Counted from the stretch's first letter, positions 17,775-27,046 are shown. The stretch is 64,000 bases of DNA from Hydrogenophaga sp. PBL-H3 (GCF_010104355.1 NZ_CP044972.1:4020001-4084000), one strand, 5' to 3'. Translations and numbers: made by a program. The notes: a model not told the origin generated them from the sequence alone.

Positions 17775-18275
17775 TCATTCGACAGCGGCGGCACGCTCGC
17801 CCAGCGCCTGCTGGCGGCCCGCCATCTCGCCGCGCACGCGGGCCTCGGTCAGGTCGGCTTCAAAGCGGTCGCGCAGGGTCTTGGCCAGCGTGAAGGCCGA
17901 GGTCACGAGGTACAACCAGCTCACACCCAGGTAGGCGCGGTAGGTGTCGTTGATCTCCATGCGCAACAGGCCCCAACCGGTCAGGCCCATGGCCACGGCA
18001 AAGCCGCCCCACACCACCAGGCGCCACATCGGCGTCTCGGCCTCGCCCGACAGCGCGGCCTGGTGGCTGTCGCGCACGGCCTTGGAGAGCACGAACACGG
18101 TGGACAGGCAGAACACATAACCCATCACCATGAACGCCCGGTCCAGCGCCTGACCCGGCAGATACGCCAGCCCGGTCGCGCAAAGAAACACCGCAACACC
18201 AAACGAGGCCCAGACCTGGAGTTGCCAGGCGCGGGTGTCGCGCATCACGATGAGGGGGAATCGGTTCGAGGCCAT
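17775..18275 (-). CDS. yiaA: YiaA/YiaB-like inner membrane protein
   Basis: A 166-residue membrane protein with four hydrophobic helices in two copies of the YiaAB two-helix unit (about 18-70 and 82-135). Each unit has W..FGVAV..C/G.G, a Tyr-rich middle and a KA/KTLRD end (SKAVRDSHQ and AKTLRDRFE). The C-terminal tail is charged. The ATG at 18275 is preceded by AAAGG. The role of YiaA is unknown; expression has been linked to envelope processes in E. coli. It leads the minus-strand group that continues with a small exported protein and DUF2145. Confidence 0.8.
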   Translation of the reverse strand: MASNRFPLIVMRDTRAWQLQVWASFGVAVFLCATGLAYLPGQALDRAFMVMGYVFCLSTVFVLSKAVRDSHQAALSGEAETPMWRLVVWGGFAVAMGLTGWGLLRMEINDTYRAYLGVSWLYLVTSAFTLAKTLRDRFEADLTEARVRGEMAGRQQALGERAAAVE

Positions 18276-18471
18276 GAAAAACCTTTGCGGTTGTTGGAGG
18301 TGGCGCGATGGTGGGGGCGCTCGCTGCCAACAGGGCGCGGGATTCTGATCTGGTTCACAAGAATCTTCTTTCAGGTACTATTTTTCGATACCCATTCAAT
18401 CCTGCAAACCGATCCCGTCTTTGGTCTACTCGGCAGACAACTTTGCCGCCCGCCATGAATCTCACCGGCCT

Positions 18472-18966
18472 ATGAAAAACATCCTGATGGGCGCCCTCTG
18501 GCTGCTGTTGTCCGCCGGCGCATCGGCGCAAGCGCTCTGGCAGGGCGTGCCCGTGGGCGCCACGCCGGCCGAGGTGCGGGCGCTGGTGCCTGAGGCGCAG
18601 GTCACGCCCATCGATCCGCTGTCACAACGCGACGGCGCGCTGCTGGAAATCCCGGCCTTTGAGCTCACCGGAGCACGCTTCAAGGTGTCGTTCGTGTTCA
18701 AGGCAGGCCAGCTGCAGCGCATCACGCTGCTGGCCGACGCGGGTTCGGCGGACGGGGCACGCGCGTTGGGCCAGCGCCTCACCACCTCGCTGCGCTCGCG
18801 CTACGGGCTGGAGATGAGCACCAAAAGCCGTGGCGCCACCTCGTCGCTGACCATCGACCGCCAGTGGTCGTTCCGGCGCACGAGCGTGCATTTGCAGGTG
18901 GTTGATGAAACGTTCGTGCGCCTGGACTACAGCGGCCAGGTGCCGCCCGGTACCGGCCGGCTGTGA
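18472..18966 (+). CDS. Exported protein of unknown function
   Basis: A 164-residue protein with a signal peptide (MKNILMGALWLLLSAGASAQA). The mature part begins LWQGVPVGATPAEVRALVPEAQ, the kind of SmpA/OmlA-like or DUF4124-neighbour small fold seen in periplasmic proteins where a threshold or rank is read from a short alpha/beta unit. It continues with a beta sheet (FKVSFVFKAGQLQRITLLAD). It is divergent from yiaA across a 196-base AT-richer gap with TACTAT near 18376 as a possible -10. No partner is evident and no function is assigned. Confidence 0.7.
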   Translation: MKNILMGALWLLLSAGASAQALWQGVPVGATPAEVRALVPEAQVTPIDPLSQRDGALLEIPAFELTGARFKVSFVFKAGQLQRITLLADAGSADGARALGQRLTTSLRSRYGLEMSTKSRGATSSLTIDRQWSFRRTSVHLQVVDETFVRLDYSGQVPPGTGRL

Positions 18967-18995
18967 GCACGCGCGGATGTCGCGGGCATGTAACC

Positions 18996-19017
18996 GGTTT
19001 CACAGATAATTGAAACC
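18996..19017. promoter_or_regulatory. Inverted repeat over the probable pyk promoter
   Basis: A perfect repeat GGTTTCA (18996-19002) and TGAAACC (19011-19017) encloses GATAAT, which reads as a -10 element (19005-19010). The position suggests an operator that blocks RNA polymerase at the pyruvate kinase promoter. The cognate regulator is not identified. Confidence 0.4.
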
Positions 19018-19072
19018 AAATTACACCCGGGCACCTTCAAGCCCGGCCATTCACCGACAGGAGACACATCCC

Positions 19073-20506
19073 ATGCCCGTGCGCGCCACCAAGATCGTTG
19101 CCACCCTCGGCCCTGCTTCCAGCGACCCGGCTTTGCTCGAAGCCATGATCCGTGCGGGCGTGAACGTGGTCCGTCTCAACTTCTCCCACGGCACCGCGCA
19201 GGACCACATCGACCGCGCCACGCTGGTGCGCGCCGCCGCCCAGCGCGCCGGGCGCGAGGTCGGCATCATGGCCGACCTGCAGGGTCCCAAGATCCGCGTG
19301 GGCAAGTTCGTCGAGGGCAAGGTGGAACTGGTTCCCGGTGAAAAATTCGTGCTCGACGCCTCGCGCACCGAGCTGGGCAACCTGGAAGGCGTGGGCCTGG
19401 ACTACAAGGAACTGCCGCGCGACGTGAAGGCCGGCGACACCCTGCTGCTCAACGACGGCCTGATCGTGCTGACCATCGACAAGGTGGTGGGCCCGGCCGT
19501 GCACACCACGGTGAAGCTGGGCGGCGAGCTCTCCAACAACAAGGGCATCAACAAGCAGGGCGGCGGCCTCACCGCGCCGGCGCTGACCGCCAAGGACATG
19601 GACGACATCAAGACCGCCATGGGTCTGATGGCCGACTACGTGGCGGTGAGTTTTCCGAAGAATGCGACCGACATGGAGCTGGCCCGCCAGCTGTGCAACG
19701 TGGCCGGTGCGGCCACTGGCCACAAGCCCGCGCTGATCGCCAAGATCGAGCGCGCCGAGGCCATCCCCGAGCTGGCCAACATCCTGAAGGTGTCCGACGG
19801 CATCATGGTGGCGCGCGGTGACCTGGCGGTGGAGGTGGGCAACGCAGCGGTGCCCGGCCTGCAGAAACACATGATCAAAATGGCGCGCGAGATGGACAAG
19901 GTGGTGATCACCGCCACCCAGATGATGGAGTCGATGATCGTCAACCCGGTGCCCACGCGCGCCGAGGTGAGCGACGTGGCCAACGCGGTGCTCGACGGCA
20001 CCGACGCCGTGATGCTGAGCGCCGAGACGGCCGCTGGCAAGTACCCGCTGGAGACGGTGAAGGAAATGGCCAACATCTGCCAGGAAGCCGAAAAGGCCGA
20101 GTACAGCGAGCTCGGCGCCGACTTCCAGGGCAAGACCTTCAAGCGCATCGACCAGTCGATCGCCATGGGCGCGCTGTTCACCGCGCACCACCTCGGCGCC
20201 AAGGCCATCGTGGCGCTGACCGACTCCGGCTCGACCGCCCTGTGGATGAGCCGCCACAACGTGCGCATGCCGATCTACGCCGTCACCTCCAACCTCTCGA
20301 CCCAGCGCCGCATGACGCTCTACCGCAACGTGCGCCCGCTGCTGATGGACACCAGCGCCGACCGCGACACCGCGCTGGCCGACGCCGAGGCCCACCTCAA
20401 GAAGCGCGGCATCGTGCACAGCGGCGACGTGTACGCCATCACCGTGGGCGAGCCCATGGGCCAGCCCGGCGGCACGAACACCCTGAAAATCTGCCGCGCC
20501 AGTTGA
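19073..20506 (+). CDS. pyk: Pyruvate kinase
   Basis: The 477-residue protein converts phosphoenolpyruvate and ADP to pyruvate and ATP in the cytoplasm, the last step of glycolysis. It opens RATKIVATLGPASSDPALLE and has NFSHGTAQDH. The active-site segment IMVARGDLAVEVG follows, with PTRAEVSDVANAVLDGTDAVML, and it ends with the regulatory C-domain and GGTNTLKI. The ATG at 19073 has a CAGGAGA ribosome site 8 bases upstream. The upstream promoter carries an inverted repeat. Class II aldolase lies 1.6 kb downstream on the same strand, so two central carbon genes are close but not in one transcript. Confidence 0.95.
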   Translation: MPVRATKIVATLGPASSDPALLEAMIRAGVNVVRLNFSHGTAQDHIDRATLVRAAAQRAGREVGIMADLQGPKIRVGKFVEGKVELVPGEKFVLDASRTELGNLEGVGLDYKELPRDVKAGDTLLLNDGLIVLTIDKVVGPAVHTTVKLGGELSNNKGINKQGGGLTAPALTAKDMDDIKTAMGLMADYVAVSFPKNATDMELARQLCNVAGAATGHKPALIAKIERAEAIPELANILKVSDGIMVARGDLAVEVGNAAVPGLQKHMIKMAREMDKVVITATQMMESMIVNPVPTRAEVSDVANAVLDGTDAVMLSAETAAGKYPLETVKEMANICQEAEKAEYSELGADFQGKTFKRIDQSIAMGALFTAHHLGAKAIVALTDSGSTALWMSRHNVRMPIYAVTSNLSTQRRMTLYRNVRPLLMDTSADRDTALADAEAHLKKRGIVHSGDVYAITVGEPMGQPGGTNTLKICRAS

Positions 20507-20538
20507 ATCTGCGAGCGCAACGGCTGCGTACCCTTGGG

Positions 20539-21441
20539 ATGACTTTTCCGCAACCCGTTCCTCCATCGCCACCAGCCCGCCGCCGCTGGCTCACCCTGCT
20601 GGGCCTGGCGCCTTTGCTGCAGGCCTGTTCGCCGCTGCGGCTGATCAACGCCACGGTGCCTTCAGACACCCACACGGTGTTGCGCGACGAGGCCTACGGC
20701 AATGCCGAGCGCCAGCGCATGGACGTGTACCTGCCGGTGGACAAAACGCCCGACGCGCCGATGGCCGTGTTTTTCTACGGCGGCAGCTGGAGCAGCGGCG
20801 AGCGCGCCGACTACAAATTCGTGGGCGAGGCGTTGGCTTCGCGCGGCATCGTCACCGTGATCGCCGACTACCGCCTGAGCCCCGAGGTGCGCTACCCGGT
20901 GTTCCTGCAGGACTGCGCGCAGGCGGTGCGCTGGGCGCGCGACAACGCGCAGCGCCTGGGTGCCTCGCGCTCGCGCCTGTTCGTGAGCGGCCACAGCGCG
21001 GGCGCTTACAACGCGGCCATGCTCGCGCTCGACGCGCGCTGGCTGGCCGAGGTGGCCATGCAGCCGGCCGAGCTCGCCGGCTGGGCCGGGTTGGCCGGCC
21101 CCTACGACTTCCTGCCGATCGGCATTCCCGAGGTGCAGCGCGCCTTCAACTGGCCCGACACGCCCGCCAACTCGCAGCCGCTCTTCCATGCACCGGCGGG
21201 CACAGGCCTGAAGCACCGCGTGCTGCTCCTGGCCGCCAAAAGCGACTCGCTGGTCAACCCGCAGCGCAACACACTGGCCATGGCGCAGGCGCTGCAGCAG
21301 CGCGGAACCCCGGTGGAACTGGAGCTGTTCGACCGCGTCAACCACGTCACGCTGATCGGCGCGATGGCCCCGCCGCTGCGCGGTCTGGCGCCCGTGCTGG
21401 AACGCTTCAGCGGATTCCTGAACCGACCTGGCGCGACCTGA
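20539..21441 (+). CDS. Alpha/beta hydrolase lipoprotein (esterase/lipase-like)
   Basis: A 300-residue protein with a twin-arginine-like N-terminus (ARRRWLTLLGL) ending in a lipobox LLQAC, so it is probably membrane-anchored after export. The hydrolase core has the oxyanion strand MAVFFYGGSWSSGERADY, the nucleophile SGHSAGAYNAAM (Ser in GHSAG), and a late His in DRVNHVTLIG. This is the BD-FAE/carboxylesterase group. The start gives 32 bases after pyk, so it may be co-transcribed. Its 3' end overlaps the converging PAP2 gene by 35 bases. Confidence 0.85.
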   Translation: MTFPQPVPPSPPARRRWLTLLGLAPLLQACSPLRLINATVPSDTHTVLRDEAYGNAERQRMDVYLPVDKTPDAPMAVFFYGGSWSSGERADYKFVGEALASRGIVTVIADYRLSPEVRYPVFLQDCAQAVRWARDNAQRLGASRSRLFVSGHSAGAYNAAMLALDARWLAEVAMQPAELAGWAGLAGPYDFLPIGIPEVQRAFNWPDTPANSQPLFHAPAGTGLKHRVLLLAAKSDSLVNPQRNTLAMAQALQQRGTPVELELFDRVNHVTLIGAMAPPLRGLAPVLERFSGFLNRPGAT

Positions 21442-21976
21442 AGGCGCCGAGCCAGCCCGCAGCGCCCGCCATGCATTGCCGGGCGACCAGCGCGCAAGAC
21501 ACACCGAGCGCCAGGCCCATGGCCACGTCGGAGACGAAGTGAACGCCCAGGAAGACGCGGCTCCAGGCGATGGCCAGGGTCACGCACCCCGCCAACAGGA
21601 TCCAGACCCGGAGATGGCGGCGGGCATGGAACAGCAGGCCGGCCGACCAGGCCGCCGACACGGTGGCGTGATAACTGGGAAACGCAGGCGTGACGGCGTG
21701 CGGTATCCACTGGTGACCCAGCCCCAGGGTGAACGGGCGCGGCATGTCGAACACCCCTTTGAGACCACGCACCGCCAGCCAGGCCAGCGCCATGGCCAGC
21801 GCGGCGCCCATCACCTGTCTGCGCGCCTGCTGCCCCGCCAGCGCGAGGGGCGCCAGCGCCAGCAAGGCCACGGTGGGCAAGACCTCGGAACACCAGCGGG
21901 CCAGGGCAATCAGGCCGGGCGGCGTGGCAGGGGTTGCGTTGATCCAGAGGAACAACGCGTTGTCGATGGAGGTCAT
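21407..21976 (-). CDS. PAP2 family membrane phosphatase
   Basis: A 189-residue, five- to six-helix membrane protein with the three PAP2 signatures: KGVFDMPRP, PSYHAT (PSxH form) and SRVFLGVHFVSDVAMG (SRxxxxxHxxxD). These proteins remove phosphate from lipid phosphates such as phosphatidic acid or undecaprenyl pyrophosphate. The ATG at 21976 is used because it gives the usual short N-terminus before the first helix. It converges on the esterase gene with a 35-base overlap and is divergent from the aldolase gene. Confidence 0.88.
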   Translation of the reverse strand: MTSIDNALFLWINATPATPPGLIALARWCSEVLPTVALLALAPLALAGQQARRQVMGAALAMALAWLAVRGLKGVFDMPRPFTLGLGHQWIPHAVTPAFPSYHATVSAAWSAGLLFHARRHLRVWILLAGCVTLAIAWSRVFLGVHFVSDVAMGLALGVSCALVARQCMAGAAGWLGAFRSRQVGSGIR

Positions 21977-22101
21977 GGGCACACCCTTTCTGCCCTGCAC
22001 TGTGGTGCGCCTTCATTACGCCCACATGAAGGCACCGACCCGGGTGTGCGGACTAAAATCCACAGTTACCGACCGGTTACCAACTGATTTAAGGGATTCT
22101 C

Positions 22102-23166
22102 ATGGCGCTCGTTTCCATGCGCGAACTGCTCGACCACGCCGCCATTCACGGCTACGGCATTCCAGCGTTCAACGTCAACAACCTCGAACAGGTGCAGGCC
22201 GTCATGGCTGCGGCGCACGAAGCCGGCGCACCGGTGATCCTGCAGGCCAGCGCCGGTGCACGCAAATACGCGGGCGAGCCCTTCATCAAGCACCTGATCC
22301 AGGCGGCCGTGGAGTCCTACCCCCACATCCCGCTGGTGATGCACCAGGACCACGGCCAGAACCCGGACGTGTGCCGCGGCGCGATCGACCTGGGTTTCAG
22401 CTCGGTGATGATGGACGGCAGCCTGGAAGGCGACGGCAAGACGATTGCCAGCTACGAGTACAACGTGGACGTGACCCGCAAGGTGGTCGACATGGCCCAC
22501 AAGCTGGGCGTCACTGTTGAAGGTGAACTGGGTTGCCTGGGCAGCCTGGAGACCATGCAGGGTGACAAGGAAGACGGCCACGGCACCGACGCGGTGATGA
22601 CGCGCGAGCAGCTGCTGACCGACCCCGAGCAGGCGGCCGACTTTGTGAAGCGCACCCAGCTCGACGCCCTGGCGATTGCCATCGGCACCAGCCACGGCGC
22701 CTACAAGTTCACCCGCAAGCCCACCGGCGACATCCTGGCGATCGACCGCATCCAGGAAATCAACCGCCGCCTGCCCAACACCCACCTGGTGATGCACGGC
22801 TCCAGCTCCGTGCCGCAAGACCTGCTGGCGGTGATCAACCAGTACGGCGGCAAGATCAAGGAAACCTACGGCGTGCCGGTCGAAGAGATCCAGAAAGCGA
22901 TCAAATTCGGCGTGCGCAAGATCAACATCGACACCGACATCCGCCTGGCCATGACGGCCGCGGTGCGCAAGTTCCTGGCGGAGAACCCCGAGAAGTTCGA
23001 CGCCCGCGAATGGCTCAAGCCCGCGCGCGAAGCCGCCAAGGCGATCTGCAAGCAGCGCTATATCGAGTTCGGCTGCGAAGGCCAGGCCGGCAAGATCAAG
23101 GGCGAGAGCCTGCAGGTGGTGGCCGCCAAATACGCCAAGGGCGAACTCGCCCAGGTCGTGCACTGA
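22102..23166 (+). CDS. fba: Fructose-bisphosphate aldolase, class II
   Basis: A 354-residue zinc aldolase of the CbbA/FbaA type that cleaves or makes fructose 1,6-bisphosphate. Family marks are the opening [20 protein letters not shown], the metal and substrate histidines in [39 protein letters not shown] with [10 protein letters not shown], and [11 protein letters not shown]. The C-terminal extension [20 protein letters not shown] is typical of the longer proteobacterial form used in glycolysis or the Calvin cycle. GACTAAAAT near 22050 is a likely -10. A strong terminator follows at 23193-23219. Confidence 0.95.
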   Translation: MALVSMRELLDHAAIHGYGIPAFNVNNLEQVQAVMAAAHEAGAPVILQASAGARKYAGEPFIKHLIQAAVESYPHIPLVMHQDHGQNPDVCRGAIDLGFSSVMMDGSLEGDGKTIASYEYNVDVTRKVVDMAHKLGVTVEGELGCLGSLETMQGDKEDGHGTDAVMTREQLLTDPEQAADFVKRTQLDALAIAIGTSHGAYKFTRKPTGDILAIDRIQEINRRLPNTHLVMHGSSSVPQDLLAVINQYGGKIKETYGVPVEEIQKAIKFGVRKINIDTDIRLAMTAAVRKFLAENPEKFDAREWLKPAREAAKAICKQRYIEFGCEGQAGKIKGESLQVVAAKYAKGELAQVVH

Positions 23167-23192
23167 CAGGTCTCGGCTCGACCCGCCTTCAA

Positions 23193-23219
23193 AACGCCAC
23201 CCTCGCGGTGGCGTTTTTC
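23193..23219 (+). terminator. Rho-independent terminator after fba
   Basis: The 9-base stem AACGCCACC (23193-23201) pairs with GGTGGCGTT (23207-23215) around a 5-base loop and is followed by a run of T. It lies 26 bases after the fba stop and just before the iclR stop on the other strand, so it may serve both genes. Confidence 0.85.
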
Positions 23220-23221
23220 AT

Positions 23222-24049
23222 TCAATCCTCCCAACCCGCCGCCTGGATCGCGGCCACGATCTCGCGCCCCGTTTTCACCAGCGCGGAGCCAAAGTCGTCG
23301 TGCAGCAAAGCCCCTTGCAGCCGCGAGGCCGGGCCGCCCACGGTGAGCGCCAGCGGCTCGCGGCCATCGCCCAGGTCCAGGCCCACGCCGATGGCCGCGA
23401 TCTCGCTCTCCCACTCCGACTCGGACACCGCGTAGCCGCGTTCGGCCCAATCGATTTCAGCGCGCTTGAGCCCGGCCTCGCGCTCGGGCCAGCGCTCGGG
23501 GTCTTGCGCCTGCAGGCGCCGCGCCACCACCGCCTGCATGCCCGGCGAGGCCGCACACCAGATCGCGCGGCCCATGGCGGTCTCGGCAAACGGCAGGCGC
23601 GTGCCCACGTCCAGCCCGAGGATGAGGCGCGCCGTGCTGCGGCAGTGCGCCACATAGACCACCGAGGTGTCGTGCCGCACCCCCAGCGAAATGGCGGCCT
23701 GGGTGTGCTCGGCCAGCGTTTCCATGAACGGCCGCGCGATGCGCCCGACCTCGAAGTTGGACAACACACTGAAGCCCAGCGACAGCACCGCCGGGCTCAG
23801 CGCGTACTCCCCGGTGGCCGCGCGGTGGCGCAGGTAACCCAGGCTGGTGAGCGTGAAGGTCAGGCGCGAGACGGTGGCCTGCGGCAGGCCGGTGCGCCGC
23901 GCCAGTTCCTGGTGCGCCAGCCAGCGGTCGGCCGGGCTGAAGCAGCGCAGCACGGTCAGGCCGCGTGCCAGCGCGGTGACGAAACGGCGGTCGTCGGCCG
24001 GGTCCGCTTCGGTGAGCGGGGTGGATGGCGTGTGGCGATGGCGCCCCAT
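23222..24049 (-). CDS. IclR family transcriptional regulator
   Basis: A 275-residue regulator. The N-terminal winged helix-turn-helix is about 20-85 (RRTGLPQATVSRLTFTLTSLGYL). The effector domain is about 95-265 (FMETLAEHTQAAISLGVRHD, AETAMGRAIWCAASPG, ERGYAVSESEWESEIAAIGVGL). The start at 24049 has GGAG 6 bases upstream and removes a long unsupported extension. It is divergent from an acyl-CoA ligase and a TctC-type binding protein, with three matching palindromes between, so it most likely controls them and itself in response to a carboxylic acid or its CoA ester. Confidence 0.88.
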   Translation of the reverse strand: MGRHRHTPSTPLTEADPADDRRFVTALARGLTVLRCFSPADRWLAHQELARRTGLPQATVSRLTFTLTSLGYLRHRAATGEYALSPAVLSLGFSVLSNFEVGRIARPFMETLAEHTQAAISLGVRHDTSVVYVAHCRSTARLILGLDVGTRLPFAETAMGRAIWCAASPGMQAVVARRLQAQDPERWPEREAGLKRAEIDWAERGYAVSESEWESEIAAIGVGLDLGDGREPLALTVGGPASRLQGALLHDDFGSALVKTGREIVAAIQAAGWED

Positions 24050-24063
24050 GGTTGCGCTCCTTT

Positions 24064-24233
24064 TTCTGCAGACCGGAATATGCAGCGCGCTTACTGCAAC
24101 CGATATTCCGCAGGTCGGAATTTTGGAGCGATTTTGGAAGATCTCCCATGCTCGCTTTCCCTGATCGGCATTTACACAGCCATGACCACAGCCGTATATT
24201 GCTGGCGCGTCATCTGTTTTCCGCTTGGCGGAA
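24064..24233. promoter_or_regulatory. Three IclR-type operator palindromes
   Basis: The divergent promoter region holds TTCTG-N5-CGGAA (24064-24078), TTCCG-N5-CGGAA (24106-24120) and TTCCG-N5-CGGAA (24219-24233). The first two are 42 bases apart, about four helical turns. A TATATT at 24195-24200 could be the -10 of the ligase promoter, placing the third site just downstream of it. The short palindromes with TTCC/GGAA arms resemble known IclR-family sites. Confidence 0.6.
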
Positions 24234-24260
24234 TGATGAAGCCCGCAACACACCGCCCGC

Positions 24261-25949
24261 ATGACGTCCCCCCACCCGGCCCACTGGCCACCAGGCCTGC
24301 CGCAGCACCTCACGCTGCCGCAGACGCACGTCTTCTACAACCTGGAGGTGTCGGCCCGACGCTACCCCGACAAACCCTTCATCGTGTTCTACGACTCGGT
24401 GCTGACCTTTGCTGCCTTCCTGCGCGAGACCGAGCACATCGCCGGCCACCTGCAGCAGGTCTGCGGCGTGCAGCCGGGCGACCGCGTGCTGCTGTGCATG
24501 CAGAACAGCCCTCAGTGGGCGCTGGCGTTTTACGCCATCCTGCGAGCGGGTGCGGTGGTGGTGCCGGTGAACCCGATGAACCGCACGGAGGAGCTTCGCC
24601 ACTGCGTCAGCGACAGCGGCGCGCAGGTGGCCTTCGTGGCGCAAGACCTGCTGCCGCAGGTGCTCCCCTTGCTGACACCCGAAGGTGAGGGGCTGCGCCA
24701 CGGGATCGTGGCCACCTACAGCGACCACCTGCGCACGCCCACCGACCTGCCGGTGCCCGACTTCGTGGCTGCGCCGCGCCAGCCGTTGACCGAACCCGGT
24801 CTGGTGGCCTGGTCCGACGCGATCACAGCTGAACGGAACCCCGGGCCGCTCACCACCGGCCCCGACGACCTCTGCGCCATGCCCTACACCTCGGGCACCA
24901 CCGGCCTGCCCAAGGGCTGCATGCACACCCACCGCAGCGTGATGAGCACGCTGGTGGGCGGCGTGCGCTGGTTCGGCACCTCGACCGACGCGGTCTGCCT
25001 CTCGGTGCTGCCGTTCTTTCATGTCACCGGCCTCACGGGCAGCTTGAACGGACCGCTGTACGTGGGCGCGACCATCGTGGTGCTCGCGCGCTGGGACCGC
25101 GAAACCGCCGCCATCTGCATGCAGCGCTACCGCGTCACCATGTGGCAGGCGATCTCCACCATGGTGATCGACTTCCTTGCGCACCCGCAGTTGGAGCGTT
25201 TCGACCTGTCCAGCCTGTGCTGCGTGCGCGGCGGCGGTGCGGCCATGCCCGAGGCGCTGGCCGCGCGTCTCAAAGCCCTCACCGGCCAGGATTACATCGA
25301 GGGTTACGGCATGTCAGAAACCATGGCCGCCACCCACATCAACCCCACCCACCGACCCAAGCGCCAGTGCCTGGGCCTGCCGGTGTTCGACGTGGACGCG
25401 CGCGTGGTCGACCCCGACACCCTGGCCAGGCTGCCCGTTGGCGAAACCGGTGAGATCGTGGTGCACGGCCCGCAAATCATGCAGGGCTACTGGCGCAACC
25501 CGCAGGCCACGCAAGACGTGTTCGTCACCATCGACGGTCAACGCTTCCTGCGCACCGGCGACCTCGGCCACGTGGACGAAGACGGCTACTTCTTCATGAC
25601 CGACCGCTTGAAACGCATGATCAACGCGAGCGGCTACAAGGTCTGGCCCGCCGAGGTGGAAGCGCTCATGTACCACCACCCCGCCATCCAGGAGGCCTGC
25701 GTGATCGGCGTGCGCGATGCGCGCCGCGGCGAGAGCGTCAAGGCCCTCGTGGTGCTGCGACCCGAACACCGCGGACAGGTGAGCGAGCAGGACGTGATCG
25801 ACTGGGCGCACGGCCACATGGCCGCCTACAAAAGCCCGCGCGTCGTGGAATTCGTGGAGGCGCTGCCCCGCTCGGGCAGCGGCAAGGTGATGTGGCGCGA
25901 ACTGCAGGAACAGCAGGCCGCACGCGACGCCACCCCCCCTCCCCCTTGA
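24261..25949 (+). CDS. Acyl-CoA synthetase (AMP-forming)
   Basis: A 562-residue adenylate-forming ligase. Motifs in order are the P-loop-like YTSGTTGLPKG (about 209-219), ATP motif GYGMSETMA, and GEIVVHGPQIMQGYW. These are followed by the hinge TGDLGHVDEDGYFFMTDRLKR with the catalytic lysine near the end (RSGSGKVMWRELQ). It joins a carboxylic acid to CoA with ATP. The opening and the size resemble medium-chain, aromatic or cyclic acid ligases; the acid is not determined. It is the first gene controlled by the divergent IclR regulator and is followed 64 bases later by a TctC-type binding protein that could deliver the same acid. Confidence 0.88.
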   Translation: MTSPHPAHWPPGLPQHLTLPQTHVFYNLEVSARRYPDKPFIVFYDSVLTFAAFLRETEHIAGHLQQVCGVQPGDRVLLCMQNSPQWALAFYAILRAGAVVVPVNPMNRTEELRHCVSDSGAQVAFVAQDLLPQVLPLLTPEGEGLRHGIVATYSDHLRTPTDLPVPDFVAAPRQPLTEPGLVAWSDAITAERNPGPLTTGPDDLCAMPYTSGTTGLPKGCMHTHRSVMSTLVGGVRWFGTSTDAVCLSVLPFFHVTGLTGSLNGPLYVGATIVVLARWDRETAAICMQRYRVTMWQAISTMVIDFLAHPQLERFDLSSLCCVRGGGAAMPEALAARLKALTGQDYIEGYGMSETMAATHINPTHRPKRQCLGLPVFDVDARVVDPDTLARLPVGETGEIVVHGPQIMQGYWRNPQATQDVFVTIDGQRFLRTGDLGHVDEDGYFFMTDRLKRMINASGYKVWPAEVEALMYHHPAIQEACVIGVRDARRGESVKALVVLRPEHRGQVSEQDVIDWAHGHMAAYKSPRVVEFVEALPRSGSGKVMWRELQEQQAARDATPPPP

Positions 25950-26013
25950 GCACCCGCGCGGCGCAATGCGCCGCAACCACCGCCCAACAGGCATTTCCCC
26001 GAAGGAGACAAGC

Positions 26014-27021
26014 ATGAACAACACACCGTCCACACCCCTGTCCAGCCGCCGCGCGCTGCTGCTCGCCGCGGTCACCGCCACAGCCGCGGCCGGCGTCGCG
26101 CCCTGGAGCGTGGCCAACGCACAAGCCCAGGCCTACCCCAGCCGCCCGGTCACGCTCATCATCCCGTGGCCAGCCGGTGGCTCCACCGACCGCCACCTGC
26201 GCACCCTGGCCGAACTCGCCTCCAAGCACCTGGGGCAACCCATCGTGATCGAGAACAAGCCTGGTGCCGGCGGCACTCTTGGCCCGAGCACCATGGCGCA
26301 AACCGCCAAGCCCGACGGTTACACCATCGCCCAGTTCCCGCTGGGCATGCTGCGCATGCCGCACATGCAGAAGACCAACTGGAACCCGCTGACCGACTTC
26401 AGCTACATCATCGGCGTCTCGGGTTACACCTTCGGCCTCACGGTGAAGGCCGACTCGCCCTACAAGACCTTCAAGGACTATGTGGAGGCCGCGCGCAAGC
26501 AGCCCGGCACGATCAACTACGGCTCCACCGGCACCGGCAGCAGCCCGCACCTGCTCATGGAAGAGGTTGCTGACAACGCCAAGGTGCAGTTCATCCACGT
26601 GCCGTTCAAGGGCAACGCCGACCTGCAGTCCGCCCTGTTGGGTGGCCACGTGATGGCCCAGAGCGACGCCACCGGCTGGGACAAGTTCGTCGACAGCGGC
26701 GAGATGCGCTTGCTGGTGACCTTTGGCGAACAGCGCACCAAACGCTGGCCCGACGTGCCCACCGCGCAGGACCTGGGTTACAACGTGGTGTCGACCTCGC
26801 CCTACGGCCTGGTGGGCCCCAAGGGCATGGACCCGGCCATCATGAAGACGCTGCACGACGCATTCAAGAAGGCCATGGACGAACCCAAGCACCAGGAGGT
26901 GCTGGCCCAGCTCAACCAGGCCATGTGGTACCGCAACGGTGACGAGTACCGGCAATGGGCAGCCACGACCTACGCCAAGGACAAGACGCTGATCGAGCGC
27001 CTGGGACTGGCCGCGAAATAA
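26014..27021 (+). CDS. Bug/TctC-type periplasmic solute-binding protein
   Basis: A 335-residue exported protein. A twin-arginine-like leader (SSRRALLLAAVTATAAAGVA) ends near NAQAQAYPSRPVTLIIPWPAGGSTDR, the standard start of the mature Bug fold. GKPGAGGTLGPSTMAQ-like ligand loops (NKPGAGGTLGPSTMAQ) and KPDGYTI follow. These proteins bind carboxylates for tripartite tricarboxylate transporters, but most copies in Comamonadaceae and Bordetella are orphans without TctA/TctB, as here. The ATG at 26014 has GAAGGAG 7 bases upstream. Its neighbour makes acyl-CoA esters, so the ligand is probably an organic acid. Confidence 0.9.
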   Translation: MNNTPSTPLSSRRALLLAAVTATAAAGVAPWSVANAQAQAYPSRPVTLIIPWPAGGSTDRHLRTLAELASKHLGQPIVIENKPGAGGTLGPSTMAQTAKPDGYTIAQFPLGMLRMPHMQKTNWNPLTDFSYIIGVSGYTFGLTVKADSPYKTFKDYVEAARKQPGTINYGSTGTGSSPHLLMEEVADNAKVQFIHVPFKGNADLQSALLGGHVMAQSDATGWDKFVDSGEMRLLVTFGEQRTKRWPDVPTAQDLGYNVVSTSPYGLVGPKGMDPAIMKTLHDAFKKAMDEPKHQEVLAQLNQAMWYRNGDEYRQWAATTYAKDKTLIERLGLAAK

Positions 27022-27046
27022 GGCGCCACCCACGGGGTTCTCAACT

